Positions 9,220 through 17,751 of a stretch of 36,103 bases of DNA are shown here, piece by piece. The position numbers and the translations under genes were made by a program. The notes beneath the pieces were generated by a model that saw only the letters and a list, made by a program, of their open reading frames with translations, had not been told where the DNA came from and ran no database searches. This DNA is from Agromyces sp. (GTDB lineage Bacteria > Actinomycetota > Actinomycetes > Actinomycetales > Microbacteriaceae). Location: assembly GCA_031178045.1 (NCBI GenBank), contig JAPSJT010000010.1, positions 1-36,103 of the forward strand, given 5' to 3'. Each line of letters starts with the position of its first letter. The stretch's first letter is position 1.

Positions 9220-9948
9220 TCAGTGCAGGAACACGAGCAGCACGCCCACGGCGATGAAGAGCCCGCCGAAGACGAGATCGACGATGCGCCGGCCGCGTGC
9301 CGAGCGGGTGAACCGCCGCATGCCGTGGGCGGCGAGCGCGAAGAACCCCCACATGACGATGACGTCGACGACGACGACGGTTGCGCCGACGACGAGGTAC
9401 TGGGGCAGCAGCGGAAGGGAGGGCCGGATGAACTGCGGCAGGAAGGCGAGGAAGAAGACGATCGCCTTGGGATTCAGGAGGTTCACCCAGAGGCCCCGTC
9501 GGAACATCGACGAGCGGGACTCTATGGCAACGCGTGCGATCGCGGCATCGCTCCCGGTCGCGGGCTCGACGTCGGGCTCGGCATCCGTGCTGTTCGCGGC
9601 GACCGCTCGGCTCGCGGCATCCGACTCCGCGTTCTCGGGTCGGTCGCCGTCGTCGCCCGCGTCGGGACGTCGGAGGATCTGCCGCACCCCGAGGTACACG
9701 AGATACGCCGCCCCCGCGTACCGGATGACCTCGAAGAGCACCGGCGAGCTCGCGACGAGCACGCCGACCCCGAGTGCGACGACCGCGATGTGCACGACGA
9801 GCGCCGCCTGCTGGCCGAGGATGCCCCAGATCGACCGGCGGAACCCGTGCGTGAGCGAGTTGCCCATCGTGTTGATCGCGCCCGCACCGGGCGTGAAGCT
9901 GATCACGAAGCAGGCGGCGAGCAGGGTGACCCACAACGAGAACGACAC
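9220..9948 (-). CDS. LysE family translocator (amino acid exporter)
   Basis: A 242-residue integral membrane protein of the LysE/RhtB superfamily, which exports amino acids or related metabolites by proton antiport. It opens with FVISFTPGAGAINTMGNSLTHG, the N-terminal LysE motif with the PGA turn in helix 1. It has hydrophobic segments at about 5-25, 40-65, 70-90, 150-175, 180-205 and 220-240, and the conserved WVNLLNPKAIVFFLAFLPQF. A charged, Asp/Glu/Ala-rich insertion (about 95-140) in the central cytoplasmic loop is longer than usual. The GTG start at 9948 is preceded by TAGCCT with a 6-nt gap and no ribosome-binding site, so it is probably leaderless. Upstream of mazG on the same strand and divergent from nhaA. 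Confidence 0.9.
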   Translation of the reverse strand: MSFSLWVTLLAACFVISFTPGAGAINTMGNSLTHGFRRSIWGILGQQAALVVHIAVVALGVGVLVASSPVLFEVIRYAGAAYLVYLGVRQILRRPDAGDDGDRPENAESDAASRAVAANSTDAEPDVEPATGSDAAIARVAIESRSSMFRRGLWVNLLNPKAIVFFLAFLPQFIRPSLPLLPQYLVVGATVVVVDVIVMWGFFALAAHGMRRFTRSARGRRIVDLVFGGLFIAVGVLLVFLH

Positions 9949-9954
9949 CGTTTC

Positions 9955-9960
9955 AGGCTA
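9955..9960 (-). promoter_or_regulatory. Putative -10 of the lysE-type gene, leaderless geometry
   Basis: TAGCCT on the minus strand, 6 nt (GAAACG) before the GTG start codon. Confidence 0.55.
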
Positions 9961-9979
9961 GACGTCGCGAGCGTCCCGA

Positions 9980-9985
9980 TAGGAT
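9980..9985 (+). promoter_or_regulatory. Putative -10 of nhaA
   Basis: TAGGAT on the plus strand, 47 nt before the nhaA ATG. It lies about 20 bp from the oppositely directed hexamer of the LysE gene, so the two promoters are back to back. Confidence 0.45.
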
Positions 9986-10032
9986 CGACGCGGAGTGCCG
10001 GGAAGTCTGGTCGGCGGACCGATTGGAGACCC

Positions 10033-11232
10033 ATGAACTTCCTCCGCTCCGAGCGCTGGTCCGCCGCGCTCCTCCTCGTCGCCGCGGTCGTCGGCCTCGT
10101 CGTCGCGAACCTGCCGCTCGGGCCGGCGCTCATCGAACTGAAGAACGAGCACCTCGATCTGCCGTGGATCGGCCTCGACCTCTCGGCGGGTCACTGGATC
10201 AGCGACGGGCTGCTCGCGATCTTCTTCTTCATCGTGGCCGTCGAGCTCAAGCGCGAGCTCGTGATCGGCGAGCTCAATTCGCTCTCGAAGGCGCTCCTGC
10301 CCGCGATCGCCGCGGTCGGCGGAGTCATCGTCCCCGCGGCGATCTTCCTCGCGTTCACCGCCGGTCAGCCCACCGTGAACGGCTGGCCGATCCCCACCGC
10401 GACCGACATCGCGTTCGCGCTCGGGGTGCTCGCCGTCTTCGGCAGGTTCATCCCGACGCGCGTGCGGGTCTTCCTCCTCGCCCTCGCGGTGCTCGACGAC
10501 CTCATCGCGATCCTCATCATCGCGTTCTTCTTCACGGCTGAGGCGGACCTCGGGGCGCTCGGCTTCGCCGCCATCGCGATCACGGCGTTCGGGACGGTGA
10601 GCCGAGTCATGAAGCCGCGCTCGACGTGGATCCTGTCGCGGCGACCGCAGTGGCCGATCGTCGTCGTGCTCATCGTGCTCGCAGTGCTCGCGTGGTACTT
10701 CGTCTACCGCTCCGGCGTCCATGCGACGGTCGCCGGTGTCGCACTCGGTCTCGTGATGGCACGCCGGCCGGCGGGCCGCGCCGTCCACGTCATGGAGCCC
10801 TGGTCGAACGGCATCATCCTGCCGCTCTTCGCGTTCTCGGCGGCGATGGTCGCGGTGCCCGCCGTGCGTCCGAGCGAGCTCGACCCCGCCTTCTGGGGCA
10901 TCATCGTCGGCCTGCCGGTCGGGAAGATCGTGGGCATCCTGCTCGCGGGCGGCCTCGGCGGTCTCGTCGCGAAGCGGCGATCGGGTTCGCCTCTCACGCT
11001 CGGCGACCTCGCGATCGTCGGAGCGCTCGGCGGCATCGGATTCACGGTGTCACTCCTCATGAACGAGCTCGCCTTCGCGCGCCATCCCGAGGTCGCCGAC
11101 GAGGGCACGCTCGCGGTGCTGCTCGGCTCGGGCATCGCCATGGTGCTCTCGGCGATCGCGGTCACGGTCCGCTCCCGTCAGTACCGGGCCCGTGGCGCGC
11201 GAGCCGGCGTCGGCGGGGCGTTCTCGCGATGA
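10033..11232 (+). CDS. nhaA: Na+/H+ antiporter NhaA
   Basis: A 399-residue inner-membrane antiporter that exchanges external protons for internal Na+ or Li+ and so supports pH and salt homeostasis. It carries the family's hallmarks: HWISDGLLAIFFFIVAVELKRE split over 54-75, PTATDIAFALGVLA with the TM4 Asp125, and the adjacent ion-binding aspartates Asp155-Asp156 in LAVLDDLIAI. It also has GVHATVAGV, the PLFAFSAAMV segment and GFTVSLLMNELAF near the end. About eleven hydrophobic segments are visible. GGAG lies 5-8 nt before the ATG. The stop overlaps the next small gene by ATGA. Confidence 0.96.
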   Translation: MNFLRSERWSAALLLVAAVVGLVVANLPLGPALIELKNEHLDLPWIGLDLSAGHWISDGLLAIFFFIVAVELKRELVIGELNSLSKALLPAIAAVGGVIVPAAIFLAFTAGQPTVNGWPIPTATDIAFALGVLAVFGRFIPTRVRVFLLALAVLDDLIAILIIAFFFTAEADLGALGFAAIAITAFGTVSRVMKPRSTWILSRRPQWPIVVVLIVLAVLAWYFVYRSGVHATVAGVALGLVMARRPAGRAVHVMEPWSNGIILPLFAFSAAMVAVPAVRPSELDPAFWGIIVGLPVGKIVGILLAGGLGGLVAKRRSGSPLTLGDLAIVGALGGIGFTVSLLMNELAFARHPEVADEGTLAVLLGSGIAMVLSAIAVTVRSRQYRARGARAGVGGAFSR

Positions 11233-11570
11233 GCGAACCGGGCGGAATCAGCGGCGGCGGGTCCGGGTCGGATGCCGCGAGCCGCGAGCCCGCGAGCCGC
11301 CACTTGCGTGCCGAGCTGCACGAACGACGACTCCGGGGCATCCGGAGGCTCGCGCACGCCGCGCTGCTCCTCGCCGGCGAGACGACGGGCATCGGCGGCC
11401 CCTCGATCGCCGACCTCGTGGTCGTGCGACGCGGGACGGACGCGCCGGTGATCCGGACGAAGGCCGGCACGCTCGACGAGGCCGACGCCCTGCTGAAGGC
11501 GATCAACGCCGATCTCGCGTCGATGTCGGTCGAGGAGTTCCTCGCCGAATGGGGTCACCTCGGGCCGTAG
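11229..11570 (+). CDS. Small hypothetical protein coupled to nhaA
   Basis: A 113-residue soluble protein that I do not recognise. The first 25 residues are Gly/Ser-rich and disordered-looking. Then comes an Arg-rich helix (HLRAELHERRLRGIRRLAHAALLL), a short strand pair (ADLVVVRRGTDAPVIRTKAG) and a helical C-terminus (TLDEADALLKAINADLASMSVEEFLAEWG). There are no cysteines and no membrane segment. Its ATG overlaps the nhaA stop codon (ATGA), so it should be translated with the antiporter; a role in regulating or assembling NhaA would be a guess. It converges on mfd with a 47-bp gap that holds a 6-bp hairpin. Confidence 0.75.
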   Translation: MSEPGGISGGGSGSDAASREPASRHLRAELHERRLRGIRRLAHAALLLAGETTGIGGPSIADLVVVRRGTDAPVIRTKAGTLDEADALLKAINADLASMSVEEFLAEWGHLGP

Positions 11571-11594
11571 CGGCGAGATCGCACCCGAGCCGAT

Positions 11595-11612
11595 GTCGCG
11601 TCGCGGCGCGAC
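11595..11612. terminator. Weak bidirectional hairpin between convergent genes
   Basis: Arms GTCGCG (11595-11600) and CGCGAC (11607-11612), 6-nt loop, in the gap between the nhaA-linked gene and mfd. It could serve both strands. Short stem, no U-tract. Confidence 0.3.
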
Positions 11613-11617
11613 CGCCC

Positions 11618-14600
11618 TCAGCCGGCCGCCGCGGCCGTCGAATCGGCGGATGCCTCGGCCGGCTCGGGCGCGGGGAAGATCGCGGTGACGAGATTCGACA
11701 CCCAGGCGATCAGGTCGGCGTCGCCCGGCGCCTCGCCGCCGGGTGTCGGGAACGGCACGAGGATGACGTCGTTCTGGGCGAAGTGCTTCGCGCCCGGGTA
11801 CATGCGCTCGAGGCGCACTCGACGCGAGTCGGGGATGGTCGCCGGAGTGATGCGCAGCTTCGTGCCGGTTGCGATGACGTCGCTGAGCCCGGCGAGCTGG
11901 GCCTGGCGTCGGAGCCGCGAGATCGCCACGAGGTTCTCGACCGCCTCGGGCGGCGTGCCGTAGCGGTCGACGAGCTCCTCGAGCACCGCGTCGATCTGGC
12001 CGTCCTTCGCGGCCGGGCCGCTCGCCGCCGAGAGCTTCTGGTACGCCTCGAGCCGCAGTCGCTCGGAGTCGACGTAGTCCTCGGGGATGTGCGCGTCGAC
12101 GGGGAGCTCGAGTCGCAGTTCGGTCTGCCCTTCGGCCACGTCGCCGCGGAAGGCCGACACCGCCTCGCCGATCATGCGCAGGTAGAGGTCGAAGCCGACC
12201 CCGGCGATGTGACCCGCCTGCTCCGCGCCGAGCAGGTTGCCGGCGCCGCGGATCTCGAGGTCTTTCAGGGCGACCTGCATACCGCTGCCGAGCTCGTTGT
12301 TCGCGGCGATCGTCGACAGGCGGTCGTGGGCGGTCTCGGAGAGCGGCTTCTGCGGGTCCCAGAGGAAGTAGGCGTACGCGCGCTCGCGCCCGCGACCGAC
12401 GCGACCGCGCAGCTGGTGCAGCTGCGAGAGCCCGTACTTGTCGGCCCGGTCGATGATGATCGTGTTGGCGTTCGCGATGTCGAGGCCCGTCTCGATGATC
12501 GTCGTCGAGACGAGCACGTCGAACTTGCGCTCCCAGAAGTCCACGACGATCTGTTCGAGTGCGTGCTCGTTGAGCTGGCCGTGCGCGACCGCGATGCGCG
12601 CCTCGGGCACGAGCTCGGACAGCTGCGCTGCGACCCGGTTGATCGAGGACACCCGGTTGTGCACGAAGAACACCTGGCCCTCGCGAAGCATCTCGCGCCG
12701 GATCGCGGCCGCCACCTGCTGCTCGGAGTACGGCCCGACGAACGTGAGGATCGGGTGCCGGTCTTCGGGTGGCGTCGCGAGGGTCGACATCTCGCGGATG
12801 CCCGTGACGGCCATCTCGAGCGTGCGCGGAATGGGAGTCGCGCTCATCGCGAGGATGTCGACGTTCGTCTTGAGCTTCTTGAGGGCGTCTTTGTGCTCGA
12901 CGCCGAAGCGCTGCTCCTCGTCGATGATGAGCAGGCCCACGTCTTTGAACTTCACCTGCTCGGTGAGGATGCGGTGCGTGCCGATGACCATGTCGACCGT
13001 GCCGTCGGCGAGGCCCGCGACGGTCTCGCGCACCTCCTTGTCGCTCTGGAACCGCGAGAGCGCGCGAACATGCACGGGGAACCCGGCGAAGCGTTCATTG
13101 AAGGTCTCGAGGTGCTGCTTCACGAGCAGGGTCGTCGGCACGAGCATCGCGACCTGTTTGCCGTCTTGGATCGCCTTGAACGCCGCGCGCACCGCCACCT
13201 CGGTCTTGCCGAAACCGACGTCGCCGGCGAGCAGGCGGTCCATGGGGATCGGCCGCTCCATGTCGGCCTTCACCTCGTCGATCGTCTGCAGCTGGTCGGG
13301 CGTCTCGGCGAACGGGAACGCCTCTTCGAGCTCGTGCTGCCAGGGCGTGTCGGGGCCGAACGCGTGTCCCTTCGCCGCCATGCGCGCGGAGTACAGCTTC
13401 ACGAGCTCGACCGCGATGTCGCGCACCGCCCGGCGTGCGCGACCCTTCGCCTGCGCCCAGTCGCTGCCGCCCATCTTCGAGAGCGCGGGTGCCTCGCCGC
13501 CGACGTAACGGCTCAGGAGGTCGAGCTGGTCGGTCGGGACGAACAGCCGGTCGCCCGGCTGGCCGCGCTTCGACGGCGCATATTCGAGCACGAGGTACTC
13601 GCGCACCGCCGTGGGCGCCTGCTGGATGCCGGCCGTGCGGCTGGGCCCCTTCGGTCGTGTGCCCGTCGCGACTTCGCGCTGCACCATCTCGACGAAGCGC
13701 CCGATGCCGTGGGTCTGGTGCACGACGTAGTCGCCGGCCTTGAGCTGCAGCGGGTCGACGACGTTGCGGCGTCGCGTCGCGAGCTTCTTGTTCTGCCGGG
13801 CGTCGTAGCCGGCGGCGCGGCCGTAGAACTCCGCCTCGGCGATGAGGCCGAGCTTCGCCTCGGGCACTTCGAACCCGCGCGCCGCGTCGGCCTGCACGAG
13901 GTAGGCGACGCCCGGATCGAGCTCGGACGGCACCGTATCGACGATTCGGGCGGCGAGCCCGGCCTCGGCGAGCACGTCGCGCGCGCGCTCCACGAGACCG
14001 TGGCCGGCGGATGCGACGACGAGACTCCACCCGTCGCGCAACCGCTCCCCGGCATGATCGACGGCGCCCGCGACGTTGCCCGCGAAGCTCGGCATCGCGT
14101 TCGCTGCGACGCGCACGTACTCGGAGGCGGCGCCGGCGGCCGCTTCGGCCACTGCGGCGTCGGAGGAGGCGGCCACGACCTCTGCGGCGTCCCCGAGGTC
14201 GAAGCTCGAGAAGGTCCACCACACTCGCTTCGCGTCGGCCTCGCCGGGAGCGCTGAAGAGGGTCGCCTCGCGGAACTGCCGGATCGTGAGGAAGTCGCCC
14301 GCCGCGAGGTCGATCGGCGCATCGGCGCCGACGGTCGCGGCGCTCCAGGCTGCGCTCAGGAACTCGCGGTTCGTCTCGGCGAGGCTCACGGCACGACCCG
14401 TCACCCGCTCGGGCTGCAGCACCGCGACCGCGGCACCGGCGGGGAGATAGTGCGAGAGCGGCACCAGCCGGTCGAGGAGCGCCGGAGCGAGCGACTCCAT
14501 CCCCTCGACGGGAATGCCTTCGGCCACCTTCTCGAGGAGGCCGGCGAGGCTCGGGAACTCGTGCACCATCTCTCGCGCCCGTTGGCGCACCGCAGGCGTG

Positions 14601-15322
14601 AGCAGGAGTTCGCGGCTCGGGGCGAGCAGCATCCGCTCGACCGGGTCGGGAAGCGACCGTTGGTCGGCGACCGAGAACGAGCGCAGTTCTTCGACCTCGT
14701 CGCCGAAGAACTCCACGCGAACAGGGTGGTCGGCGGTCGGCGGGAAGACATCGAGGATGCCGCCGCGCACGGCGAACTCGCCGCGGCGGGCCACCATGTC
14801 GACGCGGGAATAGGCGAGGTCGACGAGACGGCGCGAGAGCTCTGCGAGGTCGTACCCGCGGCCACCTGCGACGAGCTCGATGGGAGTCAGCTCGGCGAGG
14901 TTGTCGGCGAGCGGCTGCAGCGCCGCCCGCACCGAGGCGACGATGACGAGCGGGTGCCGCGCACCCGAGGCCGACCATTCGTGCATACGACGAATGGCAT
15001 GCAGTCGCCGACCCACCGTCTCTGCGGACGGACTCAACCGCTCGTGGGGCAGGGTCTCCCACGCGGGGAACTCGAGGACCTCGGCGTCGGCGAGGTACGG
15101 GCCGAGCGATGCGCGCATGGCCTCGCCTTCGCGACTCGTCGCCGTGATCACGAGGAGCGCCGGCGGCAGCCCGGCCTCGGCCCGGCGCTGCAGGAGACCC
15201 GCGAGCAGTGGCGCATCAAGGCCGGCCGGCGCCGAGAAGTCGGCATTCCGCTGGGCTTCGGCCAACGCGCCGTCGATCGTCGAGGCGCGCGAAAGCGCCG
15301 TGGTCAAGCCCTGCAGATTCAC
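11618..15322 (-). CDS. mfd: Transcription-repair coupling factor
   Basis: A 1234-residue ATP-dependent DNA translocase that removes stalled RNA polymerase from lesions and recruits UvrA. The UvrB-like N-terminal module spans about 1-340 (FPAWETLPHERLSPS, GGILDVFPP). The CarD-like RNA-polymerase-interaction domain starts near 528 (GDYVVHQTHGIGRF). The RecG-like motor has Walker A GDVGFGKTE at 700-708, DEEQ at 801-804 and the arginine-finger region GRVGRGRE near 950. The C-terminal TRCF domain includes LELPVDAHIPEDYV. It is slightly longer than the 1150 or so of E. coli. The GTG at 15322 has no ribosome-binding site, but TAGACT sits 6 nt upstream, predicting leaderless translation. Divergent from rnhA. 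Confidence 0.97.
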   Translation of the reverse strand: MNLQGLTTALSRASTIDGALAEAQRNADFSAPAGLDAPLLAGLLQRRAEAGLPPALLVITATSREGEAMRASLGPYLADAEVLEFPAWETLPHERLSPSAETVGRRLHAIRRMHEWSASGARHPLVIVASVRAALQPLADNLAELTPIELVAGGRGYDLAELSRRLVDLAYSRVDMVARRGEFAVRGGILDVFPPTADHPVRVEFFGDEVEELRSFSVADQRSLPDPVERMLLAPSRELLLTPAVRQRAREMVHEFPSLAGLLEKVAEGIPVEGMESLAPALLDRLVPLSHYLPAGAAVAVLQPERVTGRAVSLAETNREFLSAAWSAATVGADAPIDLAAGDFLTIRQFREATLFSAPGEADAKRVWWTFSSFDLGDAAEVVAASSDAAVAEAAAGAASEYVRVAANAMPSFAGNVAGAVDHAGERLRDGWSLVVASAGHGLVERARDVLAEAGLAARIVDTVPSELDPGVAYLVQADAARGFEVPEAKLGLIAEAEFYGRAAGYDARQNKKLATRRRNVVDPLQLKAGDYVVHQTHGIGRFVEMVQREVATGTRPKGPSRTAGIQQAPTAVREYLVLEYAPSKRGQPGDRLFVPTDQLDLLSRYVGGEAPALSKMGGSDWAQAKGRARRAVRDIAVELVKLYSARMAAKGHAFGPDTPWQHELEEAFPFAETPDQLQTIDEVKADMERPIPMDRLLAGDVGFGKTEVAVRAAFKAIQDGKQVAMLVPTTLLVKQHLETFNERFAGFPVHVRALSRFQSDKEVRETVAGLADGTVDMVIGTHRILTEQVKFKDVGLLIIDEEQRFGVEHKDALKKLKTNVDILAMSATPIPRTLEMAVTGIREMSTLATPPEDRHPILTFVGPYSEQQVAAAIRREMLREGQVFFVHNRVSSINRVAAQLSELVPEARIAVAHGQLNEHALEQIVVDFWERKFDVLVSTTIIETGLDIANANTIIIDRADKYGLSQLHQLRGRVGRGRERAYAYFLWDPQKPLSETAHDRLSTIAANNELGSGMQVALKDLEIRGAGNLLGAEQAGHIAGVGFDLYLRMIGEAVSAFRGDVAEGQTELRLELPVDAHIPEDYVDSERLRLEAYQKLSAASGPAAKDGQIDAVLEELVDRYGTPPEAVENLVAISRLRRQAQLAGLSDVIATGTKLRITPATIPDSRRVRLERMYPGAKHFAQNDVILVPFPTPGGEAPGDADLIAWVSNLVTAIFPAPEPAEASADSTAAAAG

Positions 15323-15328
15323 CGTACG

Positions 15329-15334
15329 AGTCTA
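15329..15334 (-). promoter_or_regulatory. Putative -10 of mfd, leaderless geometry
   Basis: TAGACT on the minus strand followed by CGTACG and then the GTG start codon, so the first transcribed base should be the G of GTG or its neighbour. Confidence 0.6.
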
Positions 15335-15385
15335 CGCGCGGCATCCGACAGCCCGGCCGCTCCGACCGGCGTCGGCGCCGCCCGA

Positions 15386-15391
15386 TACGAT
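15386..15391 (+). promoter_or_regulatory. Putative -10 of the RNase H gene
   Basis: TACGAT on the plus strand, 34 nt before the ATG, leaving a leader that contains GGGAGGA. About 50 bp from the opposing mfd hexamer. Confidence 0.4.
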
Positions 15392-15425
15392 GGGCGCCGC
15401 CCACCATGCACCGGGAGGACCCCAC

Positions 15426-16145
15426 ATGATCATCGCCGCCGCCGACGGATCGGCCCTCGGCAACCCCGGCCCGGCGGGCTGGGCCTGGTACGTCGGCGAC
15501 GACTGCTGGGCGGCCGGCGGCTGGAAGCACGCGACGAACAACCAGGCCGAGCTCACCGCCGTGCTCGAGCTCCTCCGCGCAACGGCTCACGTCGACGACG
15601 AACTGCACATCCAGTGCGACAGCCAGTACGTCATCAACGCGGTGACGAAGTGGATGGCGGGCTGGAAGCGCAAGGGATGGCGCAAGGCCGACGGCAAGCC
15701 GGTCATGAACGTCGAGCTCCTGCAGGCCCTCGACGCCGAACTCGTCGGCCGGCGCTACCGCTTCGAGTGGGTGAAGGGCCACATCGGGCACGCCATGAAC
15801 GAGGCGGCCGACGAACGGGCGCGGGCCGTCGCCGAGGCGTTCCGCCGCGGGGCCGCGGTCATTCCTTCGGGCCCCGGGTGGACGAGAGGCGGCGCGGTCG
15901 AGCCGCGCGTCGACGAGATCGCCGTCGCGGAGGTCTCCGACGAGGTCGAGCCGATGGAGATCCCGCCACCCCTCGAACCCGCTGACGCGGTATCCGACGA
16001 CGCGGCGCTCTTCTCACTCGACGAGCTTCCCGAGGAGTGGCACGCCATCACGCTCGATCTCTCGACCGAGGAGTACGACCGCCTCGTGGTGCGAGCCCGC
16101 GCCGAGGGCGTCTCGCCCGAGGAGTTCCTCCGCGGACTGATCTGA
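15426..16145 (+). CDS. rnhA: RNase HI with C-terminal ribbon-helix-helix-like extension
   Basis: A 239-residue protein. Residues 1-140 form a full type 1 RNase H domain that cuts RNA in RNA-DNA hybrids. The DEDD metal ligands are visible: Asp7 (ADGSALGNPG), Glu42 (NNQAELTAV), Asp65 (QCDSQYVI) and Asp129, next to VKGHIGHAMNEAADERA. A basic handle-like stretch, WMAGWKRKGWRK (76-87), is present. Residues 145-204 are an acidic, Pro-rich linker. Residues 205-239 (a strand ITLDLS, helix TEEYDRLVVRARAEG, turn, helix SPEEFLRGLI) resemble a ribbon-helix-helix unit. The E. coli enzyme ends at about 155. The ATG has a GGGAGGA site. Divergent from mfd, a fitting neighbour because both deal with transcription-replication conflicts. 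Confidence 0.9.
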   Translation: MIIAAADGSALGNPGPAGWAWYVGDDCWAAGGWKHATNNQAELTAVLELLRATAHVDDELHIQCDSQYVINAVTKWMAGWKRKGWRKADGKPVMNVELLQALDAELVGRRYRFEWVKGHIGHAMNEAADERARAVAEAFRRGAAVIPSGPGWTRGGAVEPRVDEIAVAEVSDEVEPMEIPPPLEPADAVSDDAALFSLDELPEEWHAITLDLSTEEYDRLVVRARAEGVSPEEFLRGLI

Positions 16146-16172
16146 CCCCAGGATCCCCGGGCCGCCCGCCGC

Positions 16173-16805
16173 TCAGGCCGGCGAGTGGAAGCGCTGCTGG
16201 GCGGCGACGAGCCCGTCGGCGACGATCGCCTCGACGGCGTCGGCGGCATCCGACAGCAGGTTCGGCAGCGCCTGCCGCTCGGTGCCCGAGAAGTCCTTGA
16301 GCACGAAGTCGGCGGCGTCCTGCCGGCCCGGCGGTCGGCCGATGCCGACCCGCACGCGCGTGAACGCGCCGGAGTCGGTCGCCTTCTGGATGTCGCGGAG
16401 GCCGTTGTGCCCGCCGTGTCCGCCGCCCTGCTTCAGGCGCACGGTGTCGAACGGGATGTCGAGCTCGTCGTGCACCACCACGAGCCGGTCGACGGGAAGC
16501 GAGTAGTACTTGATGAGCGCCGAGACGGGGCCGCCAGAGGTGTTCATGTAGCTGTTCGGCTTCGCGATCACGAGCTTCGGCCCGCCCGGCCGGAGGAACC
16601 CCTCGGCGACCCGCGAGGGCGTCTTGTGCGACTTGAACGTCACGCCGAGACGGGCTGCGAGTTCGTCGACGACCATCTGGCCGACGTTGTGGCGATTGCC
16701 GGCGTACTGGGCTCCGGGGTTGCCGAGGCCGACGACGAGCCAGGTGTTCTCGGGCACGGCGTCGAGTTCCTTTCGGCGTGGACGGAAGCGATCGAGGAAT
16801 CCCAC
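16173..16805 (-). CDS. pth: Peptidyl-tRNA hydrolase
   Basis: A 210-residue cytosolic esterase releasing peptides from prematurely dropped peptidyl-tRNA. Conserved sites are all present: Asn29 in VVGLGNPG, catalytic His39 in NRHNVG, NSYMN (84-88), Asp113 in VHDELDIP and Asn134 in [12 protein letters not shown]. The first 18 residues (with RFRPRRKE) are a short extra basic extension. The GTG at 16805 has GGAG 5 nt upstream. It lies downstream of rplY on the same strand, the common actinobacterial rplY-pth order, with a 139-bp gap carrying hairpins. It converges on the RNase H gene over 27 bp. Confidence 0.95.
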   Translation of the reverse strand: MGFLDRFRPRRKELDAVPENTWLVVGLGNPGAQYAGNRHNVGQMVVDELAARLGVTFKSHKTPSRVAEGFLRPGGPKLVIAKPNSYMNTSGGPVSALIKYYSLPVDRLVVVHDELDIPFDTVRLKQGGGHGGHNGLRDIQKATDSGAFTRVRVGIGRPPGRQDAADFVLKDFSGTERQALPNLLSDAADAVEAIVADGLVAAQQRFHSPA

Positions 16806-16867
16806 GAGTGCTCCGATCTGAGGTGCGCCGATCCGGTCGGGGATGCGACGATCTGGCGAAATGCGAA

Positions 16868-16937
16868 GGGCCTGCGGCCCGCCTCCGAGCGTACCCGGAT
16901 GCGGCCCGCAGGCCCCGACGCAGGCCGAGGGCCTGCG
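16868..16937 (-). terminator. Overlapping hairpins after rplY
   Basis: The next gene on this strand is pth. The sequence GGCCTGCGG or its complement occurs four times, giving a perfect 3-nt-loop hairpin (arms 16919-16926 and 16930-16937) and a 10-bp hairpin with a 28-nt loop (arms 16868-16877 and 16906-16915). Other pairings between the copies are possible and exclude these. A partial terminator between rplY and pth is likely. Confidence 0.55.
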
Positions 16938-16944
16938 GTGCCGG

Positions 16945-17577
16945 CTATTCGGCGGACTCGCCGGCGGCCTCCGCGGCAGGAGCCTCGGCGGGCGCCTCTG
17001 CGGCGGCGGCCTCTGCGGCCTCCTCGCCGAGGTCGACCTTCTGCGGCACGTGCACGAGCACGACGAGCGTCTCGGGGTCGCTCACGAGCGTGGCGCCCTT
17101 GGGCAGCTCGACGTCCTTGGCGTGGATCTGGGTGCCCTCCTCGAGCCCCTCGACCGACAGCACGATGTTCTCGGGGATGTGCGTCGCCTCCGCGTCGATC
17201 GTGAGGGTCTTGGCGTCGAGGTCGGCGATGGTGCCGGGGTACGACTCGCCCTCGAGGTGCACGGGCACCTCGACCTGCACGCGCTCGCCCTGACGGATGA
17301 CGATGAGGTCCAGGTGCTCGATGATCTGGTGCACCGGGTCCTTCTGCACGTCCTTGACGAGGGCGAGCTGGCTCTTGCCGGCGATCTGCAGGTCGAGCAC
17401 CGCGTTCGCCTTGCGGATGAGCAGGGCGACCTGGTGGCCCGGCAGCGTGACGTGCTGCGGGTCGGTGCCGTGCCCGTAGATGACGGCGGGGATCTTGCCG
17501 GCGGCGCGGATCTTGCGGGCCGCGCCCTTGCCGAAGGACTCGCGGGCTTCCGCGACGACCTTGTTGTCTTCTGCCAT
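16945..17577 (-). CDS. rplY: 50S ribosomal protein L25/general stress protein Ctc
   Basis: A 210-residue 5S-rRNA-binding ribosomal protein of the long Ctc/TL5 type. The L25 domain (1-90) has [26 protein letters not shown] split by GKGAARK, then the beta-rich C-terminal Ctc domain (about 95-185) and a low-complexity Ala/Glu tail ([17 protein letters not shown] region) of about 25 residues. The ATG at 17577 has AAGGAG with good spacing; the frame extends further upstream without similarity. The Ctc form is linked to stress tolerance in Bacillus. It lies downstream of gntK with a 171-bp gap holding its own promoter, and upstream of pth. Confidence 0.95.
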   Translation of the reverse strand: MAEDNKVVAEARESFGKGAARKIRAAGKIPAVIYGHGTDPQHVTLPGHQVALLIRKANAVLDLQIAGKSQLALVKDVQKDPVHQIIEHLDLIVIRQGERVQVEVPVHLEGESYPGTIADLDAKTLTIDAEATHIPENIVLSVEGLEEGTQIHAKDVELPKGATLVSDPETLVVLVHVPQKVDLGEEAAEAAAAEAPAEAPAAEAAGESAE

Positions 17578-17745
17578 GGTGATTCTCCTTGCGGGCTCGG
17601 GGGCCCAGATCGTGTGTCTGTCTTCAACTCGAACGCATGCGAGCGTGAGGAATAGCCGAGAGCCGCTTCCACCGCGTCGATCACGGATGCCGCACCGCGC
17701 CGGAGCACGGACAGCGAGACATCCCTCGCCGAAGTTCAATGGACG

Positions 17746-17751
17746 AGTCTA
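17746..17751 (-). promoter_or_regulatory. Putative -10 of rplY, overlapping the gntK stop
   Basis: TAGACT on the minus strand. Its TAG is the gntK stop codon (17751-17749). It would give an rplY leader of about 160 nt; I see no known leader motif in it. Confidence 0.4.

Noticed and set aside
11192-15985. Open frame of 1597 codons on the plus strand, antisense to mfd
   Set aside because: A by-product of high GC and few stop codons; the product is Arg/His-rich without any family pattern, while mfd on the other strand has all its motifs.
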